NCBI GenBank assembly: GCA_963402885.1
Contig: OY727103.1
Span: forward strand, 17,200,085 to 17,264,084
Origin: Antedon bifida
Lineage: Eukaryota > Echinodermata > Crinoidea > Comatulida > Antedonidae
Length of the DNA stretch: 64,000 nt
Reading direction: 5' to 3'
In this document: one piece after another, positions 36,221 through 48,990 of the stretch
Layout of the letters: each line of letters begins with the position of its first letter
Numbering within the stretch: the first letter of the stretch is position 1
The notes under the pieces: generated by a model
What the model was told of the DNA's origin: nothing
The model's input: only the letters and a program-made list of their open reading frames with translations
The model's database searches: none
Translations under genes and position numbers: made by a program

Positions 36221-36298
36221 AACAATCAGGAAATGAAACAAAGACAAACAAATTCAACCCACGCATTCACCTGTAGTAGTAACAATTACTAAGAAATA
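36221..36298. repeat. Direct repeat, right copy
   Basis: AACAATCAGGAAATGAAACA, AAGACAAACAAATTCAACCC, ACGCATTCACCTGTAGTAGT and AACAATTACTAAGAAATA, about 90% similar to 35,829-35,911 by eye. Confidence 0.75.
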
Positions 36299-37625
36299 AA
36301 AAAAAGAAAAAGAAACTATAGAATTAGAGGTAGCAACAACTTTTCAAACTTTGCTCTAGATTACATGCGGTTGATATCTCCCAATATTCTACTTCTCGTT
36401 CTGGTAAAAAAACAAAGTCTATATCTGAACTATCACATGGAATGAAATATATGGTAATGGGCAAATAATGCGCTGAAGCGTAACATATGTGTGGGTTTTA
36501 TTGTGGGCAATTGGGCGACAAACGGGCCATTGCGCACCATCACACACCTAAGGGAGCACCTAGTCAGGGCTTTAGATTATTACGACGACTATACGTATAA
36601 TTAAGCTAACAACAGGTGACACACAAATAAACAGATTTGAGTAATTTCATATTATTTTTATTGCTTGGCCTTTTAGTGATTAGCAAACAGAAACTGGGAC
36701 GGCGTTACTTAACCTCCAATTTCATATTTGTATGTAATGTTATGTAAATACTGAACCACCACGAAAGAAATATTTTATTTTTTAATATTACAAACAAAAT
36801 TGTTATTCATAATTTCAATAGTAAAACTGAATTTGTATACAGTCTAGTAATATGTTTTGGGTTTTTTGTGCACTAACATCTTCTCTCTTTTTTTCCAAAT
36901 CCAATTTTAAAGCTAAGGTGTAAAATAAGTCTTCAATAAACAATACCGTTTGTAATAATTTGCTCTTCCTTTTTTGTGCAATAAAAGTGAGATGAATTTT
37001 GTTTTGACAGAGTCAAAGTTTAAAGGTAAAGGTGACACAGAACATCTTTAATGTATAAAATGATCCTTTACATTTCTACTTTAATTTAATTATTAATAAC
37101 GTAAAGAAAAATCATCTGGATCTACAAAACAAAATTGTATACATTACTTGATTTGTATATGGATGATTACTACGAATCCTGAGGACGTGATATGTCAACT
37201 CTGCATGTTCGTGGAAATTTACGTTGACAGATATTTGAAATCGAGAAAGAAAACAACATTTGGATATTTCTTGGGCTACAGATTAAATTACATTTTGAAG
37301 AAGAGTAAAAAATAAACATAGCTTAAAATAATTATTCAAAACAAAAAAGTTGAAGATTGTGACATGTGCTTTGAGATTCGATTATCTGCACATATCACAA
37401 AACAAAAAATATAAATCAAAAGGCGAATTACTTAAAAATGAAAATGCTGTGGGTATCAGTGGCTGGATCTTCATGGAGATACAAAATACAACAATATATT
37501 TTTTTTCCATCACTTCTTACAATGCCAACTGACGTCGATCGATAGTCTATTTTCCATAAATGTTCATTTCCTAGAAATTCTAAATAGATGTTTGCTTTCA
37601 ACCTCCTGACATTCTTTTGCAGAAG
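36299..37625. other. Plexin intron, AT-rich, nothing recognised
   Basis: No exon, RNA or repeat family recognised. Confidence 0.35.
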
Positions 37626-37630
37626 ATTTC

Positions 37631-37767
37631 TAAAGCTCTGTCTACACTATGAAAGTAGTTTGACAAAGTATGATGTGCCCAAATATGGTAGTGATATGAT
37701 ATCCCTGTGTATGGGCACATCGCATTTTTGTTGTCACATACAGTTTGATAGTGTAGACAGAGCTTTA
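37631..37767. mobile_element. TCTACACTAT-TIR MITE, full copy
   Basis: TAAAGCTCTGTCTACACTAT at the left and ATAGTGTAGACAGAGCTTTA at the right are perfect 20-bp inverted ends. Inside are TGATGTGCCCAAATATGGTA, GTGATATGATATC and GGGCACATCGCATTTTTG. Best-preserved copy in the window. Confidence 0.9.
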
Positions 37768-38251
37768 TGCCATAGACTTGTCAACTTGTGCATGTTTCCT
37801 GAACACTTTTTGACATGATCGATGTGCCAAAGAGATCCCATTTTTTGGGCTTTTTCTTAATCTGAAGTATCCAACATAAGGTGCTCAGAATTATGTTCCC
37901 AAAACTCCTATGTTACTCTGAATACTTTTTAATGAATTTTGTATTGAAAGTTTTATTGTATAATTCAACAAGTTGCAATAAAAGTACATTCATTGATTGA
38001 ATACTGCATAATTGACATGATTCTGACAGACTATACTGGTTATCTCCAAAGATTTGTACTAATTTCAATTATATTTGTGATTTGTGATAGATCCTCGTCC
38101 CTAGAGGTTTACAATATAATAGTTTTTGCACACCTACTGATGATGCTCTGGTTTACTTTCTATTTTTATTCTACATTTCAATGATTTTCTATTTCCAATC
38201 CATTAGTACGAGAGAGAAGAGAATTATAGTATATAAAATTCTTCTCCATTG

Positions 38252-38291
38252 TAAAGCTCTGTCTACACTATCAAACTTTATTTGACAAAAA
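38252..38291. mobile_element. TCTACACTAT-TIR MITE, left end only
   Basis: TAAAGCTCTGTCTACACTAT, then CAAACTTTATTTGACAAAA, then unrelated AT-rich sequence. Confidence 0.7.
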
Positions 38292-40080
38292 AAACCAAAA
38301 AAGTTTTAATCCTGTTTATGCGATTATTTTACAAACATTTTGGGTAATCATATGCATTATTGCAATTTCTGTCTCATAAACTTTTGCATAAATTAAGTTA
38401 AGTAAGTTACTGCAATCAAATAATCCTTAATTAACTAAAAAGAAATGTAACTAAGAATACAAATATTAACAAGAAACCTAAAGTATGTACAGAATACAGG
38501 ATTCTAAGAAAGTGGTAAAGAATGTTTGTTTTCCTTTTTCTTGAAGTGAAGTTTTACAAAAGCAAATTGTATAGAATTAAAAATGTTCAAAAAAATCCAA
38601 ATGCAAAATGTGTTAACTTTTTAAAAAATTTTCATCAAAAACGGCTTTTAGATTAATATGATTATAAATTCCTTTATATTTAACTGATGTTAAAAACAGA
38701 GCACATATTAACAAATAAACTGTCAATCAAGCAGTCCATCTCAAAGTAAGATATTTGACAGCATACTGGTGAACAGATTATCAACTTAAGTGCTTCTGTA
38801 TATATATATGTATATATGTTTAATGGGAGTGTTTCTACTATTTGATGTTAATCGGTTACGTTGTTTTAAACGACACGATTTTGAGTATACAACTGTCTGA
38901 AGTAGTCACACCATAAAATGACAATTTTGGTTGATTTCATTTTAAATATTTCAACAAAATCTATGAAGTTAATTCAAACTATTATCTAAAATTTGATTCT
39001 TTGTAATGTAATATTACAAAAATATCCAACCGGACTTAAAATTTTACTGCTAAATTGTGATTTCTCCTGATTTTTCTAAAACAAGGAATTTCACAATTAA
39101 TGAAATCAACAAGTTATTTTACAATACAAGACTGTTCTACATAAGGCCAAGTATGTACACAAATCACTTTTTACATTGGATACAGAAAAAAATAAAACAC
39201 TACCACACCTAACTATTGTGTTATACCATGCCAAATATTGCTTTCGTAGAATAAAAATCAGCGGTTAACGATAAACTGAAAGAGTTTTGTAGCAATTAAG
39301 TACCAGTTTAATATGTCCACAACAATTTCTATCTTTTTTTTTATTGCAGTGTGATTATATCGAAGTACTTCACTTCAAAATCTCATGATTGGTTTTAAGT
39401 CTTAGTTTTATAAAGGAGATAAAGAAACAAAAGGAGTAGAAAAAATAAGATTTATTTTCACACATGAATATAACTAATTTTATTTAACAGTAAAAATCAA
39501 TGAATATGAAAGTTCAAATGCAAAGCACAGACAGGTGAGAGAAGGTGATTAAAACGCTCAAAGCATTGAAAATGTCAAAGAAAATAGACATTCTTGCCAG
39601 TTAAAATGGTAACATTCACCTGAGCACCAAAGGCGGCAGGTGAGAAACGTACACAAGAAAGTACAGAGACCTTGATATTTATAAATACAAAGTATAAATT
39701 GTATGTAGAAATCTAGATTTAGAACAAAGTACAATAGGTAAACAGCAGTCATGAAGTATGAATTTTGTCACAAGCATCACAAATAAAACAGAAGATATCA
39801 TCAGCAGGACTGTACATAAGTACAACCAACCAAAACCCCTAATTGTCCAAGAACATAGCAGTTTATCAGTTATTATGTTGTGACAAAGAATAAATTATTA
39901 TTATTATTAGACTTTATGTTGTACAATAAAGCAGAAAGAACTGCCAAATAAGTTTTGAATAACTTGAAACTTATAGCCTAAATTGCGCAGAGGTGTGGAA
40001 ATCAAAGACAGCAACCTTTATTTATCCCCGAATTAACAGGAAGTACTTTGGTCGGTTGTCACAATTTGAAAGCTCAGGTA
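38292..40080. other. Plexin intron, AT-rich, nothing recognised
   Basis: No exon or repeat family recognised. Confidence 0.35.
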
Positions 40081-40082
40081 CT

Positions 40083-40145
40083 GAGATGGACCAGAACACT
40101 GGGAAAAGACCCTACTCTTTCAAAAGATAAGCTGGGTTCTCCTTT
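40083..40145. repeat. GATGGACCAG-family repeat, plus-strand copy
   Basis: GAGATGGACCAGAACACTGG, GAAAAGACCCTACTCTTTC and AAAAGATAAGCTGGGTTCTC. Same family as 26,345, 31,280, 43,870 and 44,090. Confidence 0.6.
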
Positions 40146-40978
40146 TCTACCACCATAACTATTAAATCAAGGAGAGCTTAGAGAATATATGCTACTTTAA
40201 CAACTATACCTGGATGGAACCCTGCTCTAACAACGTGGCTACTCAAAAATAAGTACTGAAACCGGCTTGTACAAAGCAAAGCAATACAAAGCAAAAATAT
40301 TCCAATCCCTATGTATAATACTACTATATAGTCTGATGAAATTCTTATAAGATATATATACATATTATGCAAAGTTTTTTTCTTAATGATAATTTGCTTT
40401 TCTGTTAATCCATCTCTTGAGCAATGGAAAATGTAAGTGAAGTTAACCATATATATTGCTGCTGCTGCCGGCAAGTCCATCCTATCGAGATATTCTACTA
40501 ACATTTTCAAACTCGTTTCAACCGTAAATAAGATTCCAAATGAAATCGGAAATCGAGTCCTAGTTTTTATCTCTGAAATTTCCTAATTGCGTTAAATTAT
40601 GCTGAAATTGATTCAATATAGATGTAAAACGGATACATTTTTTTCATAAAATTTTGTTAATACTTTAAAAGGTTTTCTACGAATGTGTTTTTATATGAAA
40701 ACATATGGTAACTGGACGGATTAAATATATATTTATTAATACCTCCCCTAAAATCTGGAAAGAATTAAATGAGGGTTGATTAATTTGTTTCGGAAAACTC
40801 ATAATAATGCATAACTTTACATTCTATTGTAGAAGGATCTGCAATGTTATAATTATGAGTCACTAGACTACATGCCTATCTAATAAAACATTTATTCTGA
40901 TTCTGTTCCTGAGCATGTGCAGAATGACTTTTTGACTTGACAGCTGCATAGTTGAGTGGCACGTTGTGAAAAAGAAAT

Positions 40979-41475
40979 TTGACTGAATGCTACAAATGTA
41001 TTTTCAACACCATCAATTCAGATCGCAAACAAAATCACAGAACCTTTGTGACATACATTACTGATTCTCAAATTGTGAATAAACGTCTGAATTGGGTATT
41101 ATACTGTAGTCATTCTATGGATACATGGGCTATGACTGACCAACAAAAGATTGATGCTTTTGAGATGTGGGCATATAGAAGGGTCCTTCGAGTTCCCTTG
41201 CAGGGAAGATGAATCACTGGGTGTAGACACGATAAAGACTGCAATGATGTTATGAAAACAGATGGCAGAATAGAAAAGTGAGATTCTTTAGTCATGCCAT
41301 TTGTCACAGAGGTTTTGATAAAGAAATAATACAGTAGACGAGGATGCCTAACAACGTCATAGGCAAATAATGTAAAAGAACGAATTGGACAAGGATTGAC
41401 AACATCATCAGCTGTGGACAGTGAATGTTGCAGTGAAAAAGTGATGACCACTACAGCACTGGACTAAGAGAGATC
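40979..41475 (+). pseudogene. Decayed non-LTR retrotransposon (LINE) RT C-terminal remnant
   Basis: The reading frame from 40,979 ends in DTWAMTDQQKIDAFEMWAYR, then RVLRVP. This corresponds to the widely seen LINE polyprotein tail 'ETW-x-LT-…-(L)DAFEMWCYRRMLRI-x-W', just after the reverse transcriptase core. After 41,212 the frame breaks (TGA). Remnants continue in other frames: HDKDCNDVMKTD, RIEKVRFFSHAICHRG-like (41,240-41,330) and KERIGQGLTTSS-like (41,370-41,420). There are several stops and frameshifts and no intact RT or endonuclease region. The element lies in the large plexin intron, opposite to the gene. Confidence 0.7.
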
Positions 41476-41479
41476 CAAC

Positions 41480-42960
41480 ATTGTTACACATAAACACCTT
41501 GCATATGCCTCAACTACAGAAGTTCATACTTTTAGAAGATTAGCATACAAGGGGAAAAAATCATCTATGTATCGATAAATATAACACTTTAGCAACTATA
41601 AAAATGATTACACCGATTAGAGTAAAATTATGCTAACTACAGGAAATGTAATTCACAATAAAATCAGAAGACAAGATAAATGCAACAGTTATCTATCAAA
41701 TTGTCAAGAATCGTTCTTGACAAAATAAGCTCCTAGATTTATGCCATAAATCAATGAAGCAACGATGTAAATTCTATTTTAGAAGACTTAGTTGATAAGT
41801 CTTAACTTCGGAGTTCATTTAATGAGCTTCTATTCCATTCTATTGATTAGACTTCTATTCAACATTCGGTTAGCTATACTATTCAACATTCAGTTTCTCA
41901 TCATCCCATCATCATATTTCTATATACTTTGTAGAATCGTATGCGTTGGGCAAATTTATGCAGCTGAAGCTTCCTAATTTCATTAAATTATTGGTTTAAA
42001 ACAATTTTGTTTTCAGATTTCTAGTTTGTCAATGATAGATACTATTCTTAAATCCCTCTAGTGATGTTGACTCCATATTTTTAAATATTTTTTCCAAATT
42101 TAGGAATTCTAACTGTGACCTCTGTAACTGAGGGAGATTTCAAAAGGTTGTTGAGATATCCACAAGATTCTATCTAACATTCGGCTCCTATCCACATGCG
42201 TTTCCAAAAATGTCTTGAGGATTCAGTTGTTATGCAGAAACTACAGAAACTCACAAGGCGGTTAAATAATATTCAACACTCATCATCATCAGATCAACAT
42301 TTATTTCTTCCACATAAAATAAAAAATATCCTCATGATTAAAAATAATGAGTAGCAAAAGCAATTTCAGATATGATAAGGCATAAAAATAAGAAAAACCA
42401 TGAAAAATTGTAAGATGAAGGAAGAGGGCAATACTCAAAAAGTAACGCCAGATGAAAAACAGAAATTCTATTAATCAAGAGACCTTGTGGCGAGCTAACC
42501 CTAAATGAATGATATAAATAAAAATTACAAATTCATGAACGTACACAAACACACAAACAGGACAGAGCAACATAATGCAGATAGAAAATTGAGTATTCAG
42601 TAACAAACGCTCCATCCATCAAATAACATCAATTTGTCCTTTCATCAAAAATAAACACTAAGGAAACAGAATGTGCAGATATTAATAATTTGTAAACTAG
42701 ACTAAACTCGATGCGAATGTTTCAAAATATTGATTATCATCAAACATGTTACATTTACCTGTTAAATTCACAGACAAATGTGATTTGCAGAAAATAAATC
42801 TTGCAAAAGTGAAAGAAATCACACATGAACTAGAATTTAAGTTTTTGCTCAATATAACCATGCGCCTTTTACTCCCACAAGTATAATACAGCAGAACGAA
42901 TGTAAATATGTAACATACAAATATTTATTTTCTCTCAATAGCAACAATAAAAGAATAGTG
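41480..42960. other. Plexin intron, AT-rich, nothing recognised
   Basis: No exon or repeat family recognised. Confidence 0.35.
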
Positions 42961-42966
42961 TTTAAT

Positions 42967-43060
42967 TAAGCTTGGATCCCACCATAGACGCAAGGACATA
43001 GATGTAACGCAAGCAAGTGGATCAAATCACTTTACATTGGGCTTCTTTGCGTTACATCAA
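42967..43060. mobile_element. Partial MITE of the AAGCTTGG…CGCAAGCAAG family
   Basis: TTAAGCTTGGATCCCACCAT, AGACGCAAGGACATAGATGT, AACGCAAGCAAGTGGATCAA, then a short mirrored part (CTTTGCGTTACATC). Continues into sequence with no known match. Confidence 0.6.
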
Positions 43061-43651
43061 GCATAAGCATTTCATTTTGACTGTTCTACGCAAATATTTT
43101 GGTTCGCACTGCTCCAAATTCAATGCGTGTCATTTAATTGCATGTATTGCCACGTATTTTAATTCATATGTTACAAATAGTTTACGACAGCGTGCGTATT
43201 TTCACGTACAAAAAATATTCACACCATTTAGAGGTCATTTACGAACATATTGTATCTGCATGCGTAAACTATGCACCTATAAACCACACGGGAAACGTTG
43301 AATTGTGTGCCATTTCTCACAAAGCGCATAAGTTCAATCTCGACATCATCTCCACATTGACGGATGCAATGATTACCTTAGAATGGTATTGTACTGTGAT
43401 TACTTTCTGAATGTAGAGGAATATTCCCCAAGGGACTACACATGCGTTCTATTCATAGCTTGAGTACTAAAGAAAGGGGTGTGATGAATGCGCACCTTCA
43501 AGCGATAACAGCGAGACATTTAAATTTAAAACAACATGATACATGTACATGATACATTACAATCGTTTTGCTATTTTTTATATACAGTACATCTATTTTG
43601 TGGGTATACTTGTTTAAGGTGTAAAATCTATTATTGCTAATTTCTTTTTTT

Positions 43652-43680
43652 CGATAATAATAATAATAATAATAATAACA
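43652..43680. repeat. (ATA)n microsatellite
   Basis: About nine ATA/AAT triplets. Confidence 0.85.
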
Positions 43681-43864
43681 ATTTTCCAACATGCTCATGA
43701 CGTGTGGACTTAGATGTTACACTTTTCAACTCCACGGTTCTCCCGGTCCTAAGGGTCACGTCATGTCAGTCAGAATTCTAGCACTCTTTCATCTGTCCAT
43801 ATTAAGTTAATAAAGTACAGGTGTGACAAAATGGACAAAAAAGAAGTATGTGGAGAGAAAATGT

Positions 43865-44225
43865 CACATCAAGAACTTGGCACTATTCAAAAAGAGTAGG
43901 GGATCATCTACCAGTGTGCTGATCTGGTAGGTTGCCGCGAGTCTGTGGAGGGCCTAATCCAAATTTCCTACAGATTTCCAGTTAAGCTTGAGGATGATAA
44001 TAAATACCTTTACATTATAAAACTCTCCGGTGTAATCAACTTAAGTATGACAGTATAATACATAATAGGATGGAACAATAAAGAAATTGGTATTCTACTC
44101 AAAAAGAGTAGGGGTCATCTGCCAGTGTTCTGATCAATGTAGGCATTGCACTGCAGCTGCCGTAGGCCAAACCAGAACCTGCCTTGCTTCTAAACTAAGG
44201 GCGATTAATAATAAATTTACATTTC
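43865..44225. repeat. Two tandem copies of a AAAAAGAGTAGGGG repeat (GATGGACCAG family)
   Basis: ATTCAAAAAGAGTAGGGGAT and CATCTACCAGTGTGCTGATC at 43,885, and ACTCAAAAAGAGTAGGGGTC and ATCTGCCAGTGTTCTGATC at 44,098. Each is followed by GTAGG…GCCTAATCCAAATTTCCT / GTAGGCCAAACCAGAACCTG. Both are minus-oriented relatives of the 40,083 copy. Confidence 0.65.
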
Positions 44226-46505
44226 ACAAATGATTTACAATTACCTAAACTAATTGATTGATTGACACTATGTATACCTATAGCGATAAGCTTACTAATG
44301 CTGTAAATCATTAAAATATTTATATGTACTTTTGAACGTTGGTGACATTGAGAATGAAGACTACATGTTTTAATGTAAGCTAAGCCACACTTGAGGCCTG
44401 ACAGGCATAGCTCAACAGGAGATGAATGAGGGGGCAAAGGGTTATGAACACTTTCTGAATTACAATTCTTTTTAAAAATAAATTTACTAATTTTAAATAC
44501 ACGATTTCTTTCTCTTTATAATAATTCATGATAGGAAACTAGAAAGTTGCTAGTAGATTTTTTTTTAATTATTGCTCTTATTTGAATATTTGCTGGTTGT
44601 AATCTTTGAAAAAATAGTAACTTTTTAGCAGCAATGGTTACTCATGCTTCTCTGCTTTTTAGTGTAATCATGGAGGAATTATTTATCTAAAGTGTGGTTG
44701 CCACAAATGAAGTAACGCAGTGATGTATTGACAAAAAGTGCTGTATTGTGTAATCACAAGTGGGAACCGACGACGCAACAGTGCTGTAAACATCGCAGGT
44801 TTGATTTCACGCAGTCGGGGGCAACACAATTTTTTGAATTTTCTTGTGTTGCATACTGTAGGCTGTACAAGGAAGGTTTTAAACTATTTACGCTTATCAT
44901 TAATGTACGTTGTGGGTTCTTTTTGTATATTTATTCATTAAGCACAAAATACATTGGTACATTCTGAGAATGAAATAATGCAAAAATGATCAAAACCTCA
45001 CACACACCAACGAAAAAATACCATACTTTACACACAGTCCAAATATATAGTGGATAATATATAAAATGATCAATTTTATTTACTATTAAAAATGCAAAAA
45101 AAGTGAATAAATAGATTATTTAGCAATCAATTTCAGATAACCTAAGATGAGCGATTTTAGGCTAACGGCCATGGGGATGTAGATATTGATGTATGCTGGC
45201 TACCCTTATAAATATAGTAAGTCAAGGGCATTTAAGTAAAATTTGAACTTACTGCACATATATCTTTTTTCTACAGGTAGAAATATCAATCATAAACATT
45301 TATGTATTATGTTCTTTATCAAAAAAAAAAAAAGAAATAGAAAAACTTCGATTAGGTAGGATTAGTTGTGGTCAAAGTCTTAAAAAACACTAGAAACTGT
45401 GGTGGGTTCTAAATGTGTCCCCTTAAGGCGTTTTACTGTATGATGCATGAAATAAAGATGTATTGTCCCCCAAAAAATAATTGTTCAACATTTTTCTGTG
45501 GAATATGCAATTTTAATGTTTACATAATAGTTATTCATTTTACAAAAAATTGGATCAAACAAAAAAACAATTTACCTTAAAAAACTGCCAGCCAATTGTT
45601 TTTTGGTTGGATTTAACCATTTATTTTGTCTATTTATAAGTGAAAACATTATTTTTTTTTTTAACTGCAAAATTAACTATTCAAAGTCTGATTTTATTAA
45701 TCTTCATTTTTCATGTTTGTTATCTATTTTCATCTTTTTATATTCAAGCTTGTTCAGGCCTTGAATTTAAACACAACTAAGGGATATTAATAAAAGTATA
45801 ACATTTTACAAGCAAGGCCATAAAGAGAGCTGTAGCGATCACATCTCAGAATCATTGGAGGAGACATAATTAAAAAAGTATCCCTCTATATCGGCCAGAC
45901 TGCTCTTGACACGAAGAAACATTTACTCAAAGACATTCTTTATAATCGATATTATTAGTCTCAAGGTCAACGCATAAACAACTATAAAACAAGCAAGACT
46001 TCAAATACAGACAAATATTTACGAGTATTTTAGCTTTCTGGGGAATCGTAATCTATAAGCTATAAATGTAGAGTCATGATATAAAAACAACAATGTTATA
46101 AATTGCATCAATACGGACAACTACAAACTTTTATTGGAATGGAATGAAGCATTGTGTCAAGACATTGTTTGACGTTCATACTATTGGATTCTGCCAAGTT
46201 GTAAACAATTATCTTCTATAGCAATGTCATCAACCTGCGATGATATTTATCGAAGCGTAATAAGACCAGACTTAGAAGAGAGTACTCAATCTCGACACAA
46301 TTTTTAAGGAGTTATATTTCCTCTTCTGAGAATTTAAGAGCATCCCCACCTTACCAATTCTTTGTTGTTGGGGAGGGGGAAGGAGGACGGAGGGAGGGAA
46401 TACACCAAATATGAAGTTTAATGATATCTACTACCGTAGGAAGACATTGTTTTATCATAAATAAAAAATTGATTATAAATTTGTGCCGATCATCATCTGA
46501 TTAAC
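44226..46505. other. Plexin intron, AT-rich, nearly featureless
   Basis: Only a short GGGGACAC-family end (AATGTGTCCCCTTAAGGCG, about 45,411-45,432) is recognised. Confidence 0.35.
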
Positions 46506-46519
46506 AGTGCTGTAATTCC

Positions 46520-46670
46520 ACAAATGTCATGATACAGCATCTCATCTCAAATCACATGTGGATCCTCATGGAAGGGAAGGTTTAGGTTAGGGTCTTTGAT
46601 ACAGGCATCACATGTGAAACACATGAGAGCCTGTATCATGTATTTTGCTTTTGATACTGGACAAAGTATC
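46520..46670. mobile_element. MITE, TACTGTATCT palindromic family (partial)
   Basis: TCATGATACAGCATCTCATC, then ATCACATGTGGATCC on the left. TTGATACAGGCATCACATGT, ACACATGAGAGCCTGTATCA and TTTTGATACTGGAC on the right. Confidence 0.6.
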
Positions 46671-47380
46671 AACAATCAACTGCGATCATAAGGTTGAATG
46701 TAAGGTTTATAAACAACATTGTCCAGCCAGAATTGTTCATGCAAATGCCATATAAACAATAACTTTAATAGATTATTGTGCAAACAAATTTGTGATTTAT
46801 TGGAAGAATCACGAAGCTATATTTGTCTCTCCTCAGATCGTGCACCAGCGTGACTCTGCTTCTTTTAAATAAAGATCTGTAAGATCTAAAAATGTTTCCC
46901 ACAAATGACGTAAACTTGACTGACGAATGTAAAGTTGGAAAATAGTGTAGTTGTCTATTTTAGTAATTGATTAAAAAAATGTAGTACCTAAGTATGTGCT
47001 CTTTCGAATAAACCACAACATACAATAATAATGGAATCAAAGGGCTTACAATATTAAATTTATTGACAGAAATTCTAATACAAACTGTTATCTATTTCTG
47101 TTAGTTAGGCTTAATTGCTTTTACAGTCATAATTTTAAGTAAAACCTTTTAGTGTAGAACATTATGTATTGCAACCTTTAAACACAGACAGACGAATGGA
47201 AAATGTAATTATACTTTCAGTATATATTTGTATACTTTAAAAGATGTATTTATTATTCTTAATGTTGCTTCGGATTGTGAAGAGACTATAATGTCTGATA
47301 AATTCGAAAAAAATGTGCATTCATTCATTTTAACTGTATATATACATATAGTAGTTTAATTTGATTTATTTATATATATA
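46671..47380. other. Plexin intron, AT-rich, nothing recognised
   Basis: No feature recognised except an (AT/TA)n stretch near 47,370-47,383. Confidence 0.35.
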
Positions 47381-47384
47381 TATA

Positions 47385-47990
47385 ACACCTGAGTATATCC
47401 TTGGGATTTGATTGGTTAATTCTGTATCATACTCTGTTCAATATTACTTCTATTGCATGGTAACAATTCTATTAGTGCTATTCAAATCTTATAAAGATAT
47501 TGAGAATAGTAAAGATATTGAGAATAGTAAAGATAGATTTGCAGTTTGTGTGTTTCCAAAGGAAATATGTATATATAGTAACACACCTAAGTATATCCTT
47601 AGGATTTGATTGGTTAATTCTGTATCATGTGCTGTTCAATATTACTTCTATTGAATGGTAACAATTCTATTAGTTCTATTCCGTGACAGCTTTTTGTAAA
47701 GATTTTGAGAATAGTAAAGTTAAATTTGCAGTTTGTGTGTTCCCAAAAGAAATATATATAGATATAGAATGCTAACACACCTAAGTATATCCTTAGGAAT
47801 TGATTGGTTAATTTTGTATCATATGTTCAATATTACATCTATTGCATGGTAAAAAATCTATTATTTCTATTCCACACTTTTTGTAAAGATTTTGAGAATA
47901 GCAAATTAGATTTGCATTTGTGCACTTTCAAAAAGAAATATACTATGGTTGAAAAAGTTTTGGTTGCGGGACGTCGGTCTACAGTGCTTA
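47385..47990. repeat. About 194-bp tandem repeat, three copies
   Basis: Each copy runs ACACCTAAGTATATCCTTAG, GATTTGATTGGTTAATTCTG, TATCATRYTCTGTTCAATAT, TACTTCTATTGCATGGTAAC and TTGAGAATAGTAAAG. Starts are near 47,388, 47,582 and 47,776. The first copy also carries a small duplication of AAAGATATTGAGAATAGT. Confidence 0.85.
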
Positions 47991-48900
47991 GTGATTTTCA
48001 ATGTACTAGTGCTTTCTAAATACACTAGTTGAAAAGCTGCATAAAATAACTTAATATTGTATGCATATTCCTATCTCTAGTAATTAATCACAATATCGTG
48101 ATATTCAAAACAACTAAAATATTAATCTTAATCTAATTGAAATCATCAAAGCGTTCATTGTATATCACAATGCATCTCGGATTTAGTAATTAAATTTGCG
48201 ATACAAGTTTTATCTTATGTTCTAATAAGAAAAGTAGAATCTAAGATAATACAGTATTATATATTAGAGGGAGCAGGTTGGTTTTTTTACCACTGACATT
48301 TGCATCATCGATATTTAAAGGTATGGTCCTTACGTTAAACGTTTTTTTAAAATATAAATTTCCTCTGAAAGTGATTTTGTTTACTCCACAAGAACTAACC
48401 ACAGACATTTAACGAGTGTGAAAGGATGTTTAAACCACAATTATTCCTGTTGTGTTTGATTTCTCCAGGTACCTGTAACACTGAAGGCGATGTGATCCAT
48501 CTAAACCACAATCACAAAACAGGAAATCATGCCTCATATCATTTCTTACATCAGGTAAAATGAAAACATAAGCAAAAATTAATACCTAAAGTGGTTTCGG
48601 CACTCTTCATAATAATATTTTATCTTTACATATTAATGCATACTGCAAGAAACTAAATCTCCCACCAATTAAAAATGGATACAGAAGTCAAAATAATACC
48701 GGACTGTGTTACAAGTACCTGGAGAAAGCAACATTCTTTTTCATTCGAGTTTACAAATTCTCATTTCTGTCAGATATAGTACAAAAGCTTCTTAATGTTT
48801 ATGTCCTCTGGGAATATAACTGCCTAAAGGCGAAGCGCAAAAACTGGAAATTGTCAGCAAGGTGCGACTCTGAAGTAAATGTACTGAATGCTTAGTACAT
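47991..48900. other. Plexin intron, nothing recognised
   Basis: AT-rich, no exon or known repeat. Confidence 0.35.
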
Positions 48901-48904
48901 TTAT

Positions 48905-48990
48905 ATTGCTTAGTGAACAAATTTGCAAGTAGATCCCAGGTTGTACTCGAACCCACAACCTCCATATCACTAGCTGAGTTCATGGTTTAT
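48905..48990 (-). mobile_element. tRNA-derived SINE head
   Basis: Minus strand: CATGAACTCAGCTAGTGATA (A-box region) then GGAGGTTGTGGGTTCGAGTA (B-box-like GGTTCGAGT) and CAACCTGGGATCTACTTGCA. tRNA-like order but weak stem pairing. Confidence 0.55.

Noticed and set aside
43017-43410. Two overlapping open frames of 90-94 codons
   Set aside because: They start within a partial MITE and show no domain; likely chance in a less AT-rich segment.
44760-44830. tRNA-like word ATCGCAGGTTTGATTTCACG suggesting another SINE
   Set aside because: Only a B-box-like word; no convincing A box at the right distance.
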